From PGYU01 sp964637845 (GTDB lineage: Bacteria > Bacteroidota > Ignavibacteria > Kapaibacteriales > UBA2268): a stretch of DNA of 64,000 nucleotides. The notes beneath the pieces are model-generated. The model was not told the DNA's origin. It did no database searches and saw only the letters and a program-made list of their open reading frames with translations. The position numbers were made by a program, and so were the translations under genes. The stretch covers positions 1 through 64,000 of the forward strand of contig CAZWXI010000005.1 in the NCBI GenBank assembly GCA_964637845.1, written 5' to 3'. This document shows positions 1 to 8,352 of this stretch, one piece after another; the stretch's first letter is position 1, and every line of letters starts with the position of its first letter.

Positions 1-63
1 TTTTCATTTCACCACCAAATTTTTTTTTGCATATACGAAATTTTTGGGTGTGGGGGAAAAATT

Positions 64-2664
64 TTAATCAATAATGAATTTCGCGCATCCAATTCTTCCA
101 GAAATATATTGCAAGCAAGCAAAGTAAATGCCTTTCGGCATACTTGGCAAACTGAAATTCATCTGCAAGTTATTTGGTATGTTTTTTAGACTGGCGCCAT
201 GGATATAACGCCCTACCAAATCTGTAATCCGAATGCTGTGAATTGATTCACTTTGCTCGGGTAAAGAGATTTGCAAAGTTCTCTCATGGTAGTTGACTCG
301 AAAGTCAGAGTCAGAGCTATATTCATGAATATTTGCTGCATCAGATCCAATTCCGACGAGATTATAAACAAGATTGGAATTCAGTTTATCATTCGTCGAA
401 ATTCTCATTTGAGCATTTTTATTACCAAGTGAAGACGGTTCAAATTTTAGTTTAAAAATAAGTGAATCGCCAAAATTGAGATTATATGGGAAACTTGAAC
501 CGGGTCCACGAATTTCGGTAATTTCAAATTTTTTCCCTGCAGCAAAGAACAATGAAGCATCATTGATAATGACACCCGCGGAATTTTCGGGATAAAATGC
601 AAGTTCGATGATTTTGCTTTCACCTAAAAGAACTGAACCAAAGTTGATTTCTGTACCTTGAATGGATGATTTTACTGTCGGTTTATCGGAGACAGAGAAT
701 TCGTGGACAACGAAATCCCCGAAATCAACTGGAAAAGTCTTGATAGTAAAAGCACCTTTGGTAAAGCGTAATGAGCCGTTATTCAATCCTAATTGGCGAT
801 TATAGAACCAAAAACCCAAACCATACCCCGCAGGATTTCGAATAATAAAGCGGTAGTTCCCATTCTCAAGATTTACTGTGTCGGTATATTTCGTATTGTG
901 CTGAGTAGTGGCTCGCTCATAAACAATGTTAAATTTATTGTCATACAAAGTCCAATTGTAAGGTGAATTTATACCAAGCACATTGGAATTATTGGTAGTA
1001 AGTTCGATAACGAAATTTTTGTAGTAATTATTTATATTCCTATCAAAATAAGTTCTGCCAATATTGTTTGCGGAATAATCGTCGGGAGTTCCGTTTACTT
1101 CGAGAATTTCTACTACAAAAAGATTCGGCGACGCATCGTCATACCACGAGTTGTTAGGCAAATGTAGTGTGGCTGTGTTGTCGAATGGTAACTCCTCATC
1201 AAATTCATGAACATATTCTGAGAGTTTTTCTGGATTATTACCATATCTTAACTTTAGCGATTTAATGGAATTTTTTCCTGTATTGCGAATTTGAATAATG
1301 GGATTTGTGATAATCGGATTGAATCGTAAGTGCATTTGTGCGCGTGTGGGTGCAATTATATCATCAATTCGTGCATCAAGCATGAAGTTATGAACTCCGT
1401 AAGTTATCAAATAAGTAGATATCACCCATACAGGAGTGTGATTACTGCCTTGTGTCCATGGTGTGTTATAATATTCCATGTCGTAATCAATTGAGAAAGT
1501 GGAACCGGATTTGATATATGGTGTAATTTCATATTCATGTGGTACGACTTCGGCTCCTGGGCACCAGTTGGTTCTGTCTATAAGCCATGTTCCGCCTTGT
1601 GGATAAAGTGGAATTATTCCGCAATCCCGCCAAATCCATTGTGAATGCGTTTGTTTACCATCAACTTTGACATATGCTTCTTTTCTGCAAAATTCGGCGC
1701 AATTATCACTATTTCCGCCAAAACCATGACCTGTTTGAATGACAACTAGTTTAGCGGCTTTTTCGGTATCAGAAAAAGTGTAGTTAAAGGCGGGGACTTT
1801 GCTCTCGAAATCTTTATCATATACCACATTGATGTAGCGAAGAATTTCTTCTTTGTTGATTATATTTCTTGGCGGGGTCCCCTTGATAAAACTGAAAGTA
1901 AGTTGCAAATCCTCCTGGTCGTTTTGGTCATACGGGTCGGTCCATCCCCCATTCGGAGATGACAGGTGAACTCTACCAGTAATTAAATCCTTGAAGTCTG
2001 TTACGTCAAGCGTCCATGTAAAGCCTTGTCCAAGGTTAAGCCCATTTCCATAAGGTGTAATGAAACGCATCAATTCTACTCGCTCGCGGATAGTGACATT
2101 ATCGTTGAACAAAACTTGCTTTTTACTAAGGTAGATTGTCGAATCCGGCTCAACCAAAGCAGAATCTATGGCTTTTCCAGTATCGTCGTAAGTATAGTTG
2201 TCATAATATTGATGCCATATAATCAACGAATCAATAGGTTTAGTGGGAGTGTCAGAATTAATGTCAAAAAAGTAGAGCATTGTAGGCGATTTTGGTACTT
2301 TTGTAGTTTTCCATTCACCGTCAACAAATGTCCGTGAGAAAGACCAAGCAGTATCCTTCATGAAGCTGAATTGTTCGGGAGATTGACCATCCACTTGATA
2401 AGAGGGTATAAAAAATCTGCTCACGAAAACGTTAGAGATATAATCCCATTCGCCACATTGCTTTCCCGGAGGACATCTTAGAGTAAAGTGCAACAGAATT
2501 CGCTGGAAGTTTTCTTCGTAATTTGGAAAATCATACCATCCCTCGCGTCTGTCTTGGAATTCGATTGTTCTTACATGGATTGTATCGCCATCGGAAGCAT
2601 TTAGCTCAACGCTGATCAATAATGCTATAAATAAAGAAGCGAGAAGTAAGTTTAAAGTTCTCAT
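64..2664 (-). CDS. Secreted PNGase F-like protein with T9SS sorting domain
   Basis: 866 aa. A signal peptide covers about residues 1-23. The middle matches the two jelly-roll domains of peptide-N-glycosidase F, the amidase that removes N-glycans from asparagine. Motifs seen include C-GEWD (Asp74, the counterpart of catalytic Asp60), RFITPY, DVTDFK, NCAEFC (Glu324, counterpart of Glu206) and DR-NWCPG. The position of PNGase F Glu118 is Gly239, so activity is uncertain. An ASH-like beta domain follows (about 690-790), then a C-terminal sorting domain ending in a GRIGCAKFIID-type strand, which implies export by T9SS. The start at 2664 is chosen because it gives a proper signal peptide and lies downstream of the promoter box at 2694-2701; the upstream in-frame ATG at 2712 does not. 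The fold assignment is firm and the substrate is inferred. Confidence 0.85.
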   Translation of the reverse strand: MRTLNLLLASLFIALLISVELNASDGDTIHVRTIEFQDRREGWYDFPNYEENFQRILLHFTLRCPPGKQCGEWDYISNVFVSRFFIPSYQVDGQSPEQFSFMKDTAWSFSRTFVDGEWKTTKVPKSPTMLYFFDINSDTPTKPIDSLIIWHQYYDNYTYDDTGKAIDSALVEPDSTIYLSKKQVLFNDNVTIRERVELMRFITPYGNGLNLGQGFTWTLDVTDFKDLITGRVHLSSPNGGWTDPYDQNDQEDLQLTFSFIKGTPPRNIINKEEILRYINVVYDKDFESKVPAFNYTFSDTEKAAKLVVIQTGHGFGGNSDNCAEFCRKEAYVKVDGKQTHSQWIWRDCGIIPLYPQGGTWLIDRTNWCPGAEVVPHEYEITPYIKSGSTFSIDYDMEYYNTPWTQGSNHTPVWVISTYLITYGVHNFMLDARIDDIIAPTRAQMHLRFNPIITNPIIQIRNTGKNSIKSLKLRYGNNPEKLSEYVHEFDEELPFDNTATLHLPNNSWYDDASPNLFVVEILEVNGTPDDYSANNIGRTYFDRNINNYYKNFVIELTTNNSNVLGINSPYNWTLYDNKFNIVYERATTQHNTKYTDTVNLENGNYRFIIRNPAGYGLGFWFYNRQLGLNNGSLRFTKGAFTIKTFPVDFGDFVVHEFSVSDKPTVKSSIQGTEINFGSVLLGESKIIELAFYPENSAGVIINDASLFFAAGKKFEITEIRGPGSSFPYNLNFGDSLIFKLKFEPSSLGNKNAQMRISTNDKLNSNLVYNLVGIGSDAANIHEYSSDSDFRVNYHERTLQISLPEQSESIHSIRITDLVGRYIHGASLKNIPNNLQMNFSLPSMPKGIYFACLQYISGRIGCAKFIID

Positions 2665-2693
2665 AATATATAAATTTGCAATATATAAAAATA

Positions 2694-2701
2694 CAAAGTT
2701 A
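2694..2701 (-). promoter_or_regulatory. -7 promoter box (TAACTTTG) for the PNGase F-like gene
   Basis: A perfect match to the Bacteroidota -7 consensus TAnnTTTG, read on the minus strand. It ends 29 nt before the ATG at 2664. It rules against the longer reading frame that would start at 2712. No clear -33 TTTG was found. Confidence 0.45.
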
Positions 2702-2800
2702 ATCATTTTCACACAATATTCAAAATCATTTTTAAGAGAACTACATTGCAGAGGTGAATAAAATTCAGGAGTAATACTAAGGGGTATAATCAGAATACAT

Positions 2801-2808
2801 TATTATTG
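2801..2808 (+). promoter_or_regulatory. Possible -7 promoter box (TATTATTG) for the SLOG gene
   Basis: Seven of eight bases match TAnnTTTG. It lies 6 nt before an ATG at 2815 and 51 nt before the ATG at 2860. If it is active, the transcript would start almost at 2815, so the protein could carry 15 extra N-terminal residues. Confidence 0.3.
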
Positions 2809-2859
2809 CGATTTATGCGTTATGGAACAAGTTTGTTAAAAAATTTTAGACAATTCATT

Positions 2860-3411
2860 ATGCTTAAAAAAGAAGACGTAATACTATTCAGCGGTGGTGC
2901 CGCGGGCGCTGAAGCCGAATTTGGCAGGTTAGCCGAAAAATACATGATTGATGAAGTCAATTTTTCATTTGAAGGTCATGAAGTAGCCCGAACAAGGGGC
3001 ATGAGGATACTGAATCACGAAGAACTGATCCAAGGCGATATCAGCTTAAACTATGCATCAAAACTTATGAATAGAAAATATCCTGAGACGCAGCTATTTA
3101 GAAAAATTTTACAAACAATCTGGTATCAGATAAATTCGGGTCATGAAATATTTGTAATAGGCAAAATCTTAGCAGATAAAACTGTTAAGGGTGGTACCGG
3201 TTGGGGAGCTGAATTCGCAAAGATTTGCAATAAACCGCTTTTTGTTTTTGACCAAGAACAAAACCGTTGGTTCAGATGGAATGGAGAAAACTGGATAAAC
3301 ATAAATGAACCTGTAATTTCGAAGACCCACTTTACAGGCACAGGTACAAGAATTCTCAGAGAAAATGGTAAAAAGGCCATTGAGGATTTATTTGCGAGTT
3401 CGTTTGAATGA
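2860..3411 (+). CDS. SLOG-family Rossmann-fold protein
   Basis: 183 aa from this ATG, or 198 aa from the ATG at 2815. The glycine-rich loop SGGAAGAEA near the N-terminus, GGTGWGAEFAK in the middle, then KPLFVFDQ and the tail motif FTGTGTR with KKAIEDLF match a SLOG (SMF/DprA-LOG superfamily) subgroup often found in phages and scattered bacteria. SLOG proteins bind or cleave nucleotides and nucleotide-derived ligands; the ligand of this subgroup is not known to me. The gene is monocistronic, between a divergent secreted-protein gene and the rhodanese gene. No phage genes are nearby. The 2860 start is preferred because the conserved domain begins right after it. Confidence 0.7.
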   Translation: MLKKEDVILFSGGAAGAEAEFGRLAEKYMIDEVNFSFEGHEVARTRGMRILNHEELIQGDISLNYASKLMNRKYPETQLFRKILQTIWYQINSGHEIFVIGKILADKTVKGGTGWGAEFAKICNKPLFVFDQEQNRWFRWNGENWININEPVISKTHFTGTGTRILRENGKKAIEDLFASSFE

Positions 3412-3470
3412 TTGATTTTTTTTGCTTATATTTAAGTAATTTATAATTGATTTTTGTAGATTACTTTTTT

Positions 3471-3821
3471 ATGTTTGCAAAATTTGAACAAAGGAAGCCG
3501 TACAAAAAAATAACGGTAGATGACTTGAGGTTCGTCCTTGAAAACGATGAGCCGCCGATAATTATTGATGTTTGCGAGGAATGGGAATACTACCGTCGCC
3601 ACATAGATGGAGCTATCAATATTCCACTTTCCTCTATGGATGCGGAGGTTGACGAAATACTCGACAGTTATGATACAGAGCAAGATTTTGTTGTATATTG
3701 TTCTTCTGGGATTAGAAGCAAAACAGCGGCTACGATACTTAAGAAGCATGGTTACAAAAATGTTTATTCTTTAATCGGCGGCAGTGCTGCATACTTTAGA
3801 ACGTTGCATGAACAAGCATAA
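3471..3821 (+). CDS. Single-domain rhodanese-like protein
   Basis: 116 aa, one rhodanese domain. It has the usual IIIDV-EEWEY-HIDGAINIPL start and an active-site loop CSSGIRS with Cys77, so sulfurtransferase activity (persulfide on Cys77) is plausible. It has no signal peptide and should be cytosolic. The upstream TTG at 3447 is in frame but adds residues outside the domain. A GATTTTTG box at 3449-3456, one base off the -7 consensus, fits the 3471 start. The last 14 bp overlap the start of the Pth-oligopeptidase fusion gene, so the two are probably translationally coupled. Confidence 0.85.
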   Translation: MFAKFEQRKPYKKITVDDLRFVLENDEPPIIIDVCEEWEYYRRHIDGAINIPLSSMDAEVDEILDSYDTEQDFVVYCSSGIRSKTAATILKKHGYKNVYSLIGGSAAYFRTLHEQA

Positions 3822-6471
3822 ATGGTTACTTGTAGGTTTAGGCAATCCCGGCTCGAAGTATAAAGACACAAGACACAACATTGGCATGACTATGGCCGAT
3901 AGATTTGCTATCAAGCATGGGCTTGAATTTAAGTTTGGACATGATTGTGAATATACTGAGCTTAGATATGCTGGGCAAGAAATTGTGATTTGTAAGCCAA
4001 TGACTTATATGAACAACTCCGGTCTTGCTGTTCGAAAAATGCTAAATAAACTCGGAATTAAACCAAGCCATCTAATAGTTTCTGTTGATGAGTATAATCT
4101 TCCCACGGGAAAACTACATTTGCGATTTTCCGGCAGCGATGGTGGACACAAGGGAATAGCATCTATAATTGAAAATATCGAAACTAATGAATTTACCCGC
4201 CTAAGATTAGGAATAGGAAAAGATTTTGGCCCCGGAGAGATGGCAAACTATGTTTTATCTCATTTTTACGAAAACGAAAAGGCGGCGGTTCAAAAAATGA
4301 TATTGAATGCGATAGACGCTCTGGAAAAAATATTTAAAATCGGTTGTCAAAGAGCAATATCAGAAGTTAATACTGAACAGCAGAGATTATTTAGGCAAAA
4401 TAATAAAGAAAACATCTCAAATAAAGATAAACAGTCAATAAAAGCTCCAAAAGCAAAGGAAATACCGTATAAAATTAGTTTACATGGTATCGAGTTGACC
4501 GACAACTATTTTTGGCTCCGTGAGAAGTATAATCCAAAGGTGATTAATTATATTAAAGCCGAGAATCAATATGCGGAATATGTAATGTCGGATACAAAAG
4601 AGCTTCAAGAAACCATTTACAATGAAATTATCTCGTCAATACAAGAGACAGACTCTACTGTACCTGTTAAAAAAGGAAATTATTTTTACTACTCAAGAAC
4701 GGTTAAAGACTTACAATATCCCATTTATTGTCGTAAACACGAAAGTTCATCTTCTCATGAAGAAATTTTGCTTGACTTAAATCAATTAGCTGAAGGCAAG
4801 AAATATATTGAACTAGGGGGAATATCAACAAGTCCTGACAATAAATTACTTGTATATGCTTTAGATGAATTAGGTAATGAACAATACACAACTTATATAA
4901 TCAATATTCATACTCGGGAGATACTAGCGAAGATTGATAACACTTCCTGTGACATGATTTGGACGAATGACAGCAAGTATCTTTTATATAGCATACTTAA
5001 TGACATTCGACAAGCTGATAAAGTCCTTTTACATGAAATCAGCAAAAATTCCGATGATAAATTGATATATCAAGAGTTTGATTATTCATATTTCTTGTCC
5101 CTTGGCAAAACAAGAGATGAATCAACAATTACAATCACTCTGCAGAGTAAGGATGAATCCGAAGTATGGACACTGGATGCTAATACTACAGACTTTGTAC
5201 CAAAATTAATTAGAGCAAGAGAAAATAAGATACAATATTATATTGAGTCCTTTAAAGATAAATATTTAATTATCACTAACGATAACGCCCTCAATTTCAA
5301 AATTGTTAGTACTGATAAAACTGATTTCGATAAATCAAACTGGATAGACTTAATACCTTATGATGATAAAATAAAAATTGAAAGCATTTATCCCTATGAG
5401 AATTATTTAGTAATACTTGAACGTGCAGACGGGTTAAATAAAATTAGAATTATCGACATTAATTCTAATGATGAGCGATATATTGATTTTCCTGACGAAT
5501 CATATAGTTGCGACATTGTCAAAACTTTCGATTTCAATTCCAATATATTGAGATTTTCATACACTACTCTAAATACCCCATATTCCATATTTGAGTATAA
5601 TATGAAATCAAGGGAAATATTTTTATTAAAAGAGAATAAAGTGTTATCCGATTTTAATAAGAAGAATTACATCGTAAAAAGGGAATTTGTACGTATCTTA
5701 GATAATATTCGAGTGCCGATTACTATTTGTCACAAGCGTGAAATTGACTTAAATGGAAATAATCCAACGTTATTAACTGCTTATGGTGCATATGGTTATG
5801 CTAACGATCCGATTTTCTCTCATAGCTATCTAAGTTTATTAAATAGAGGTTTTATAATAGCAATCGCACATGTAAGAGGCGGCGGTGAATTCGGCGAGCA
5901 ATGGTATTTAAACGGAAAAATGAAGAAAAAGCAAAATACGTTCAGCGATTTTATTGAATGTGCTCGCTTCTTGATTGAGAATAAATATACCTCTCCCGAA
6001 AAGCTTGCCATACGCGGGGGAAGTGCCGGTGGACTATTAATCGGAGCAGCGCTTAATCGAAGTCCCGAATTATTTAAAACTGCTTTGGCTATCGTCCCAT
6101 TTGTTGATGTATTAAATACCATGAATGACCCCGCGATACCTCTAACTATTGCAGAATATACCGAATGGGGCAATCCGCAAAACAAAGATGACTTTGATAT
6201 TATTTACTCCTATGCGCCATATGAAAATATCCAGAGACAGAATTATCCGAACCTTCTTGTTAGGGCAGGATTAAATGACCCAAGGGTTCATTATTGGGAA
6301 CCCGTCAAATGGGTTGTAAAATTACGTAAATACAAAAATGACAATAATTTACTGATACTTGTCACAGAAATGGAATCGGGACATTCCGGCTCATCCGGCA
6401 GATATTCCAAATATAAAGAAATTGCTTTCGACTATGCATTTATTCTTAAAACATTCGAAATGTTGAAATAG
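3808..6471 (+). CDS. Fusion of peptidyl-tRNA hydrolase and oligopeptidase B
   Basis: 887 aa in one uninterrupted frame. Residues 1 to about 186 are a complete Pth, which frees tRNA from peptidyl-tRNA: LVGLGNPG (Asn13), RHNIG (His23), MNNSG (Asn69), VDEYNLP (Asp94) and GGHKG (His114; Lys115 where E. coli has Asn114). An Asn/Lys/Gln-rich linker spans about 187-211. From residue 212 an oligopeptidase B (family S9A) begins with the usual APKAKEIP and DNYFWLR motifs. It continues through a beta-propeller to the peptidase domain with Ser739 (GGSAGG), Asp824 and His859 (ESGHSG). That part is about 676 aa, the normal full size. No in-frame ATG, GTG or TTG lies between residue 166 and residue 230, so the peptidase cannot easily start separately. 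Neither half has a signal peptide. The domain calls are firm; coupling of the two activities is inferred. Confidence 0.93.
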   Translation: MNKHKWLLVGLGNPGSKYKDTRHNIGMTMADRFAIKHGLEFKFGHDCEYTELRYAGQEIVICKPMTYMNNSGLAVRKMLNKLGIKPSHLIVSVDEYNLPTGKLHLRFSGSDGGHKGIASIIENIETNEFTRLRLGIGKDFGPGEMANYVLSHFYENEKAAVQKMILNAIDALEKIFKIGCQRAISEVNTEQQRLFRQNNKENISNKDKQSIKAPKAKEIPYKISLHGIELTDNYFWLREKYNPKVINYIKAENQYAEYVMSDTKELQETIYNEIISSIQETDSTVPVKKGNYFYYSRTVKDLQYPIYCRKHESSSSHEEILLDLNQLAEGKKYIELGGISTSPDNKLLVYALDELGNEQYTTYIINIHTREILAKIDNTSCDMIWTNDSKYLLYSILNDIRQADKVLLHEISKNSDDKLIYQEFDYSYFLSLGKTRDESTITITLQSKDESEVWTLDANTTDFVPKLIRARENKIQYYIESFKDKYLIITNDNALNFKIVSTDKTDFDKSNWIDLIPYDDKIKIESIYPYENYLVILERADGLNKIRIIDINSNDERYIDFPDESYSCDIVKTFDFNSNILRFSYTTLNTPYSIFEYNMKSREIFLLKENKVLSDFNKKNYIVKREFVRILDNIRVPITICHKREIDLNGNNPTLLTAYGAYGYANDPIFSHSYLSLLNRGFIIAIAHVRGGGEFGEQWYLNGKMKKKQNTFSDFIECARFLIENKYTSPEKLAIRGGSAGGLLIGAALNRSPELFKTALAIVPFVDVLNTMNDPAIPLTIAEYTEWGNPQNKDDFDIIYSYAPYENIQRQNYPNLLVRAGLNDPRVHYWEPVKWVVKLRKYKNDNNLLILVTEMESGHSGSSGRYSKYKEIAFDYAFILKTFEMLK

Positions 6472-6506
6472 ATTATTGTTAATTTACATATTTAATATAA
6501 CAATAG

Positions 6507-6671
6507 TTAGAATATTGATTTAAGTAATATTTGTGTCGCCTCTATGCAATTCATGTACAGTATATAACCCTGGCAAAGAGCAAGTCTTGCCTGATCTATC
6601 CCAACCAAAAGATTACAATCCAATGTTTGTGCAGGAGATAACAGATGTTTATTCGTGGGACATTCAGTCAC
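6507..6671 (-). CDS. Possible small gene or gene remnant, 54 aa
   Basis: An open frame with a GTG start. The product has three cysteines and the segments LLSPAQTLDC and GIDQARLALCQGY, which read like protein rather than random translation. I do not recognise a family. There is no Shine-Dalgarno site and a stop lies directly before the GTG, so it may be the tail of a decayed gene. Confidence 0.2.
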   Translation of the reverse strand: MTECPTNKHLLSPAQTLDCNLLVGIDQARLALCQGYILYMNCIEATQILLKSIF

Positions 6672-6823
6672 CTAACTTGTATTATCCCAAATAGACGCAA
6701 GCCGCCCGATAGTGTGAAATTATATCGCATTTCATTGATAGAAATAGTATATATTTATCTAATTCAGCAAAATCTGATTGGCTCTCAGGTAATGGTACGA
6801 ACTTATATTAGAACTTTCAACTA

Positions 6824-6858
6824 AAATTTAAAAACCCTTTAATGCCGCGCATTAATGG
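6824..6858 (-). terminator. Rho-independent terminator of the OMP/lipoprotein operon
   Basis: The inverted repeat at 6836-6858 pairs TTAATGC with GCATTAA around a 3-nt loop; the stem extends by a GG/CC pair past one mismatch. On the minus strand it is followed by GGGTTTTTAAATTTT. It lies 43 bp after the stop codon at 6901. Confidence 0.55.
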
Positions 6859-6900
6859 ATTTTAAATAATTATTTCAACTATTTTAGAGAGTTGCAAGTT

Positions 6901-8349
6901 TTAAAATCTGTAAGCAATTCCAAACATTAAATTTAACGGACTTTTATTCAAGATATATCTTGCGTGTTGCTGCATTTCATAAGGAGCACGGTAAGTAGTT
7001 CTTAGCTCAGCATAATCAACCCATCTCATCACACCGTCAACTCTGACATTATTACTTATAAACACGCTTCCTCCAATCGAAAAATTATCAATTCCCGCAT
7101 TTGGAATATCTTGATGGTAAGGCGAAGTTGTTTTGGAATAACTCAACCTGACGACTCCGGGGAAAATCGGCAAATGATACTCAGTTCCAAAACCCCATGT
7201 AGTTTGTCCGACTAACTCCATGATAATTTTGTCATTTAACATCAATACTTCGGGTATTGCGTCGCTAAATTCCATCTGAGTAACGTCAGAATACTCAACA
7301 CCGGCTGAGAAAGTCAGCCCAAGCGTATGCAGTGAAACACCCGCGGCATATATGAACGGTGTTCGTAAATTAAAGGAGTTTTTGCCGTCATACTTATAAA
7401 ATCTTTCAGGATGATTTTTATATTTAGCGGTATAAGTGGCTGAGAAATTTTCATCAAATTGATACCAAGTCGGGAATTTAACTGTTGCACCAAACCTAAG
7501 AAAATTCTCGAGTTTTGCCATCAGATTTACTGAGCCGCTTATCCCCGATACTTGTTGCTCCAATCGCTCAATTGTTTGCAAGTTATTGAAAACGTAACCC
7601 CCAACATTGACATTTGTGTAAATGTTTGACGGGTCGCTTTCATTATATGTTCGGTTATAGGAATAATTACCCCACTTGCCTGTTAAGCTAAACCCCAGAG
7701 CTACATACTCGTTGACATCATATGCTAAACCTGCTGTAACATTATGCAATCCCCCTTTTTCTACGATATTTCCGGACTGCGTCAAGCTATCCCTGTATGG
7801 AGATAAAAATGATGTTTGATTTCCTTGCTGAAATTCATCGGCAAGGTAAAGCTGATATGCCCAGTTATCATTTGGATTACGCGGACCAAAATCAGCTTCA
7901 GATGCAATCATTGTATATTTATCATTGAAGCCCGAAAATCTGTAAACATTGGCAAAGTCATCTTCTAAAAAGTATCCGATGCCTACTGCTGCAGGTTTGC
8001 GGTCTTTTCCTATATCAAATACAGATACTAAAACCGCATTTGTTATTGCTTCAACATTGGTTTTCAATATATTGTTAAATGATAAATATTCTGTCTCACT
8101 ATTGTTGCGAGTAAATCCGATGCCGAGGGAAAGTTCCGACTTCGGTATCAACGATAAACCTGCTACGTTGTAAAGCAGTGCCGATGCATCATCAGAGACA
8201 CCGTAAAACGACACATTTAGTCCAGCCGCTCTGGGTGAAACTACCATATTATTTTTAGCATAACGCAGCGCATCTTCGACATACTGAGCATATATACTTG
8301 CAAACGTTGACGCTAAAATAAGTAATATCAAAATTATTAATCTTCGCAT
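6901..8349 (-). CDS. OmpP1/FadL-family outer-membrane protein
   Basis: 482 aa. A signal peptide (about 1-21, ending ASIYA) is followed by SPRAAGLNVSFYGVSDDASAL-YNVAGL, the N-terminal pattern of the FadL/OmpP1 beta-barrel family, which carries hydrophobic compounds across the outer membrane. The rest alternates like beta strands and ends in the aromatic MFGIAYRF, as expected for a barrel. PorV, the T9SS shuttle protein, belongs to the wider superfamily, but this sequence looks more like FadL. A GAGGT Shine-Dalgarno lies before the ATG. The gene follows the lipoprotein gene by 3 bp, so the two form an operon. Confidence 0.8.
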   Translation of the reverse strand: MRRLIILILLILASTFASIYAQYVEDALRYAKNNMVVSPRAAGLNVSFYGVSDDASALLYNVAGLSLIPKSELSLGIGFTRNNSETEYLSFNNILKTNVEAITNAVLVSVFDIGKDRKPAAVGIGYFLEDDFANVYRFSGFNDKYTMIASEADFGPRNPNDNWAYQLYLADEFQQGNQTSFLSPYRDSLTQSGNIVEKGGLHNVTAGLAYDVNEYVALGFSLTGKWGNYSYNRTYNESDPSNIYTNVNVGGYVFNNLQTIERLEQQVSGISGSVNLMAKLENFLRFGATVKFPTWYQFDENFSATYTAKYKNHPERFYKYDGKNSFNLRTPFIYAAGVSLHTLGLTFSAGVEYSDVTQMEFSDAIPEVLMLNDKIIMELVGQTTWGFGTEYHLPIFPGVVRLSYSKTTSPYHQDIPNAGIDNFSIGGSVFISNNVRVDGVMRWVDYAELRTTYRAPYEMQQHARYILNKSPLNLMFGIAYRF

Positions 8350-8352
8350 TTG

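Larger units (their letters stand above)
6472..6900. other. 429-bp gap between convergent genes
   Basis: It lies between the fusion gene and the outer-membrane protein gene. It holds a terminator-like hairpin for the minus-strand operon (6824-6858) and a short minus-strand open frame (6507-6671). Nothing else is recognisable. Confidence 0.6.

Noticed and set aside
2665..2712. N-terminal extension of the PNGase F-like protein starting at 2712
   Set aside because: It would bury the signal peptide and lies upstream of the TAACTTTG promoter box.
4360..4500. That the Pth-oligopeptidase junction is two adjacent genes
   Set aside because: The frame is open throughout, no in-frame ATG, GTG or TTG exists in the linker, and both domains are complete. 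A sequencing error cannot be fully excluded without reads.
6472..6900. Insertion-sequence remnant
   Set aside because: No terminal inverted repeats, target duplication or transposase-like peptide could be found.
6901..8349. PorV, the T9SS shuttle protein
   Set aside because: It shares the superfamily fold, but the N-terminal motif and length fit OmpP1/FadL better.
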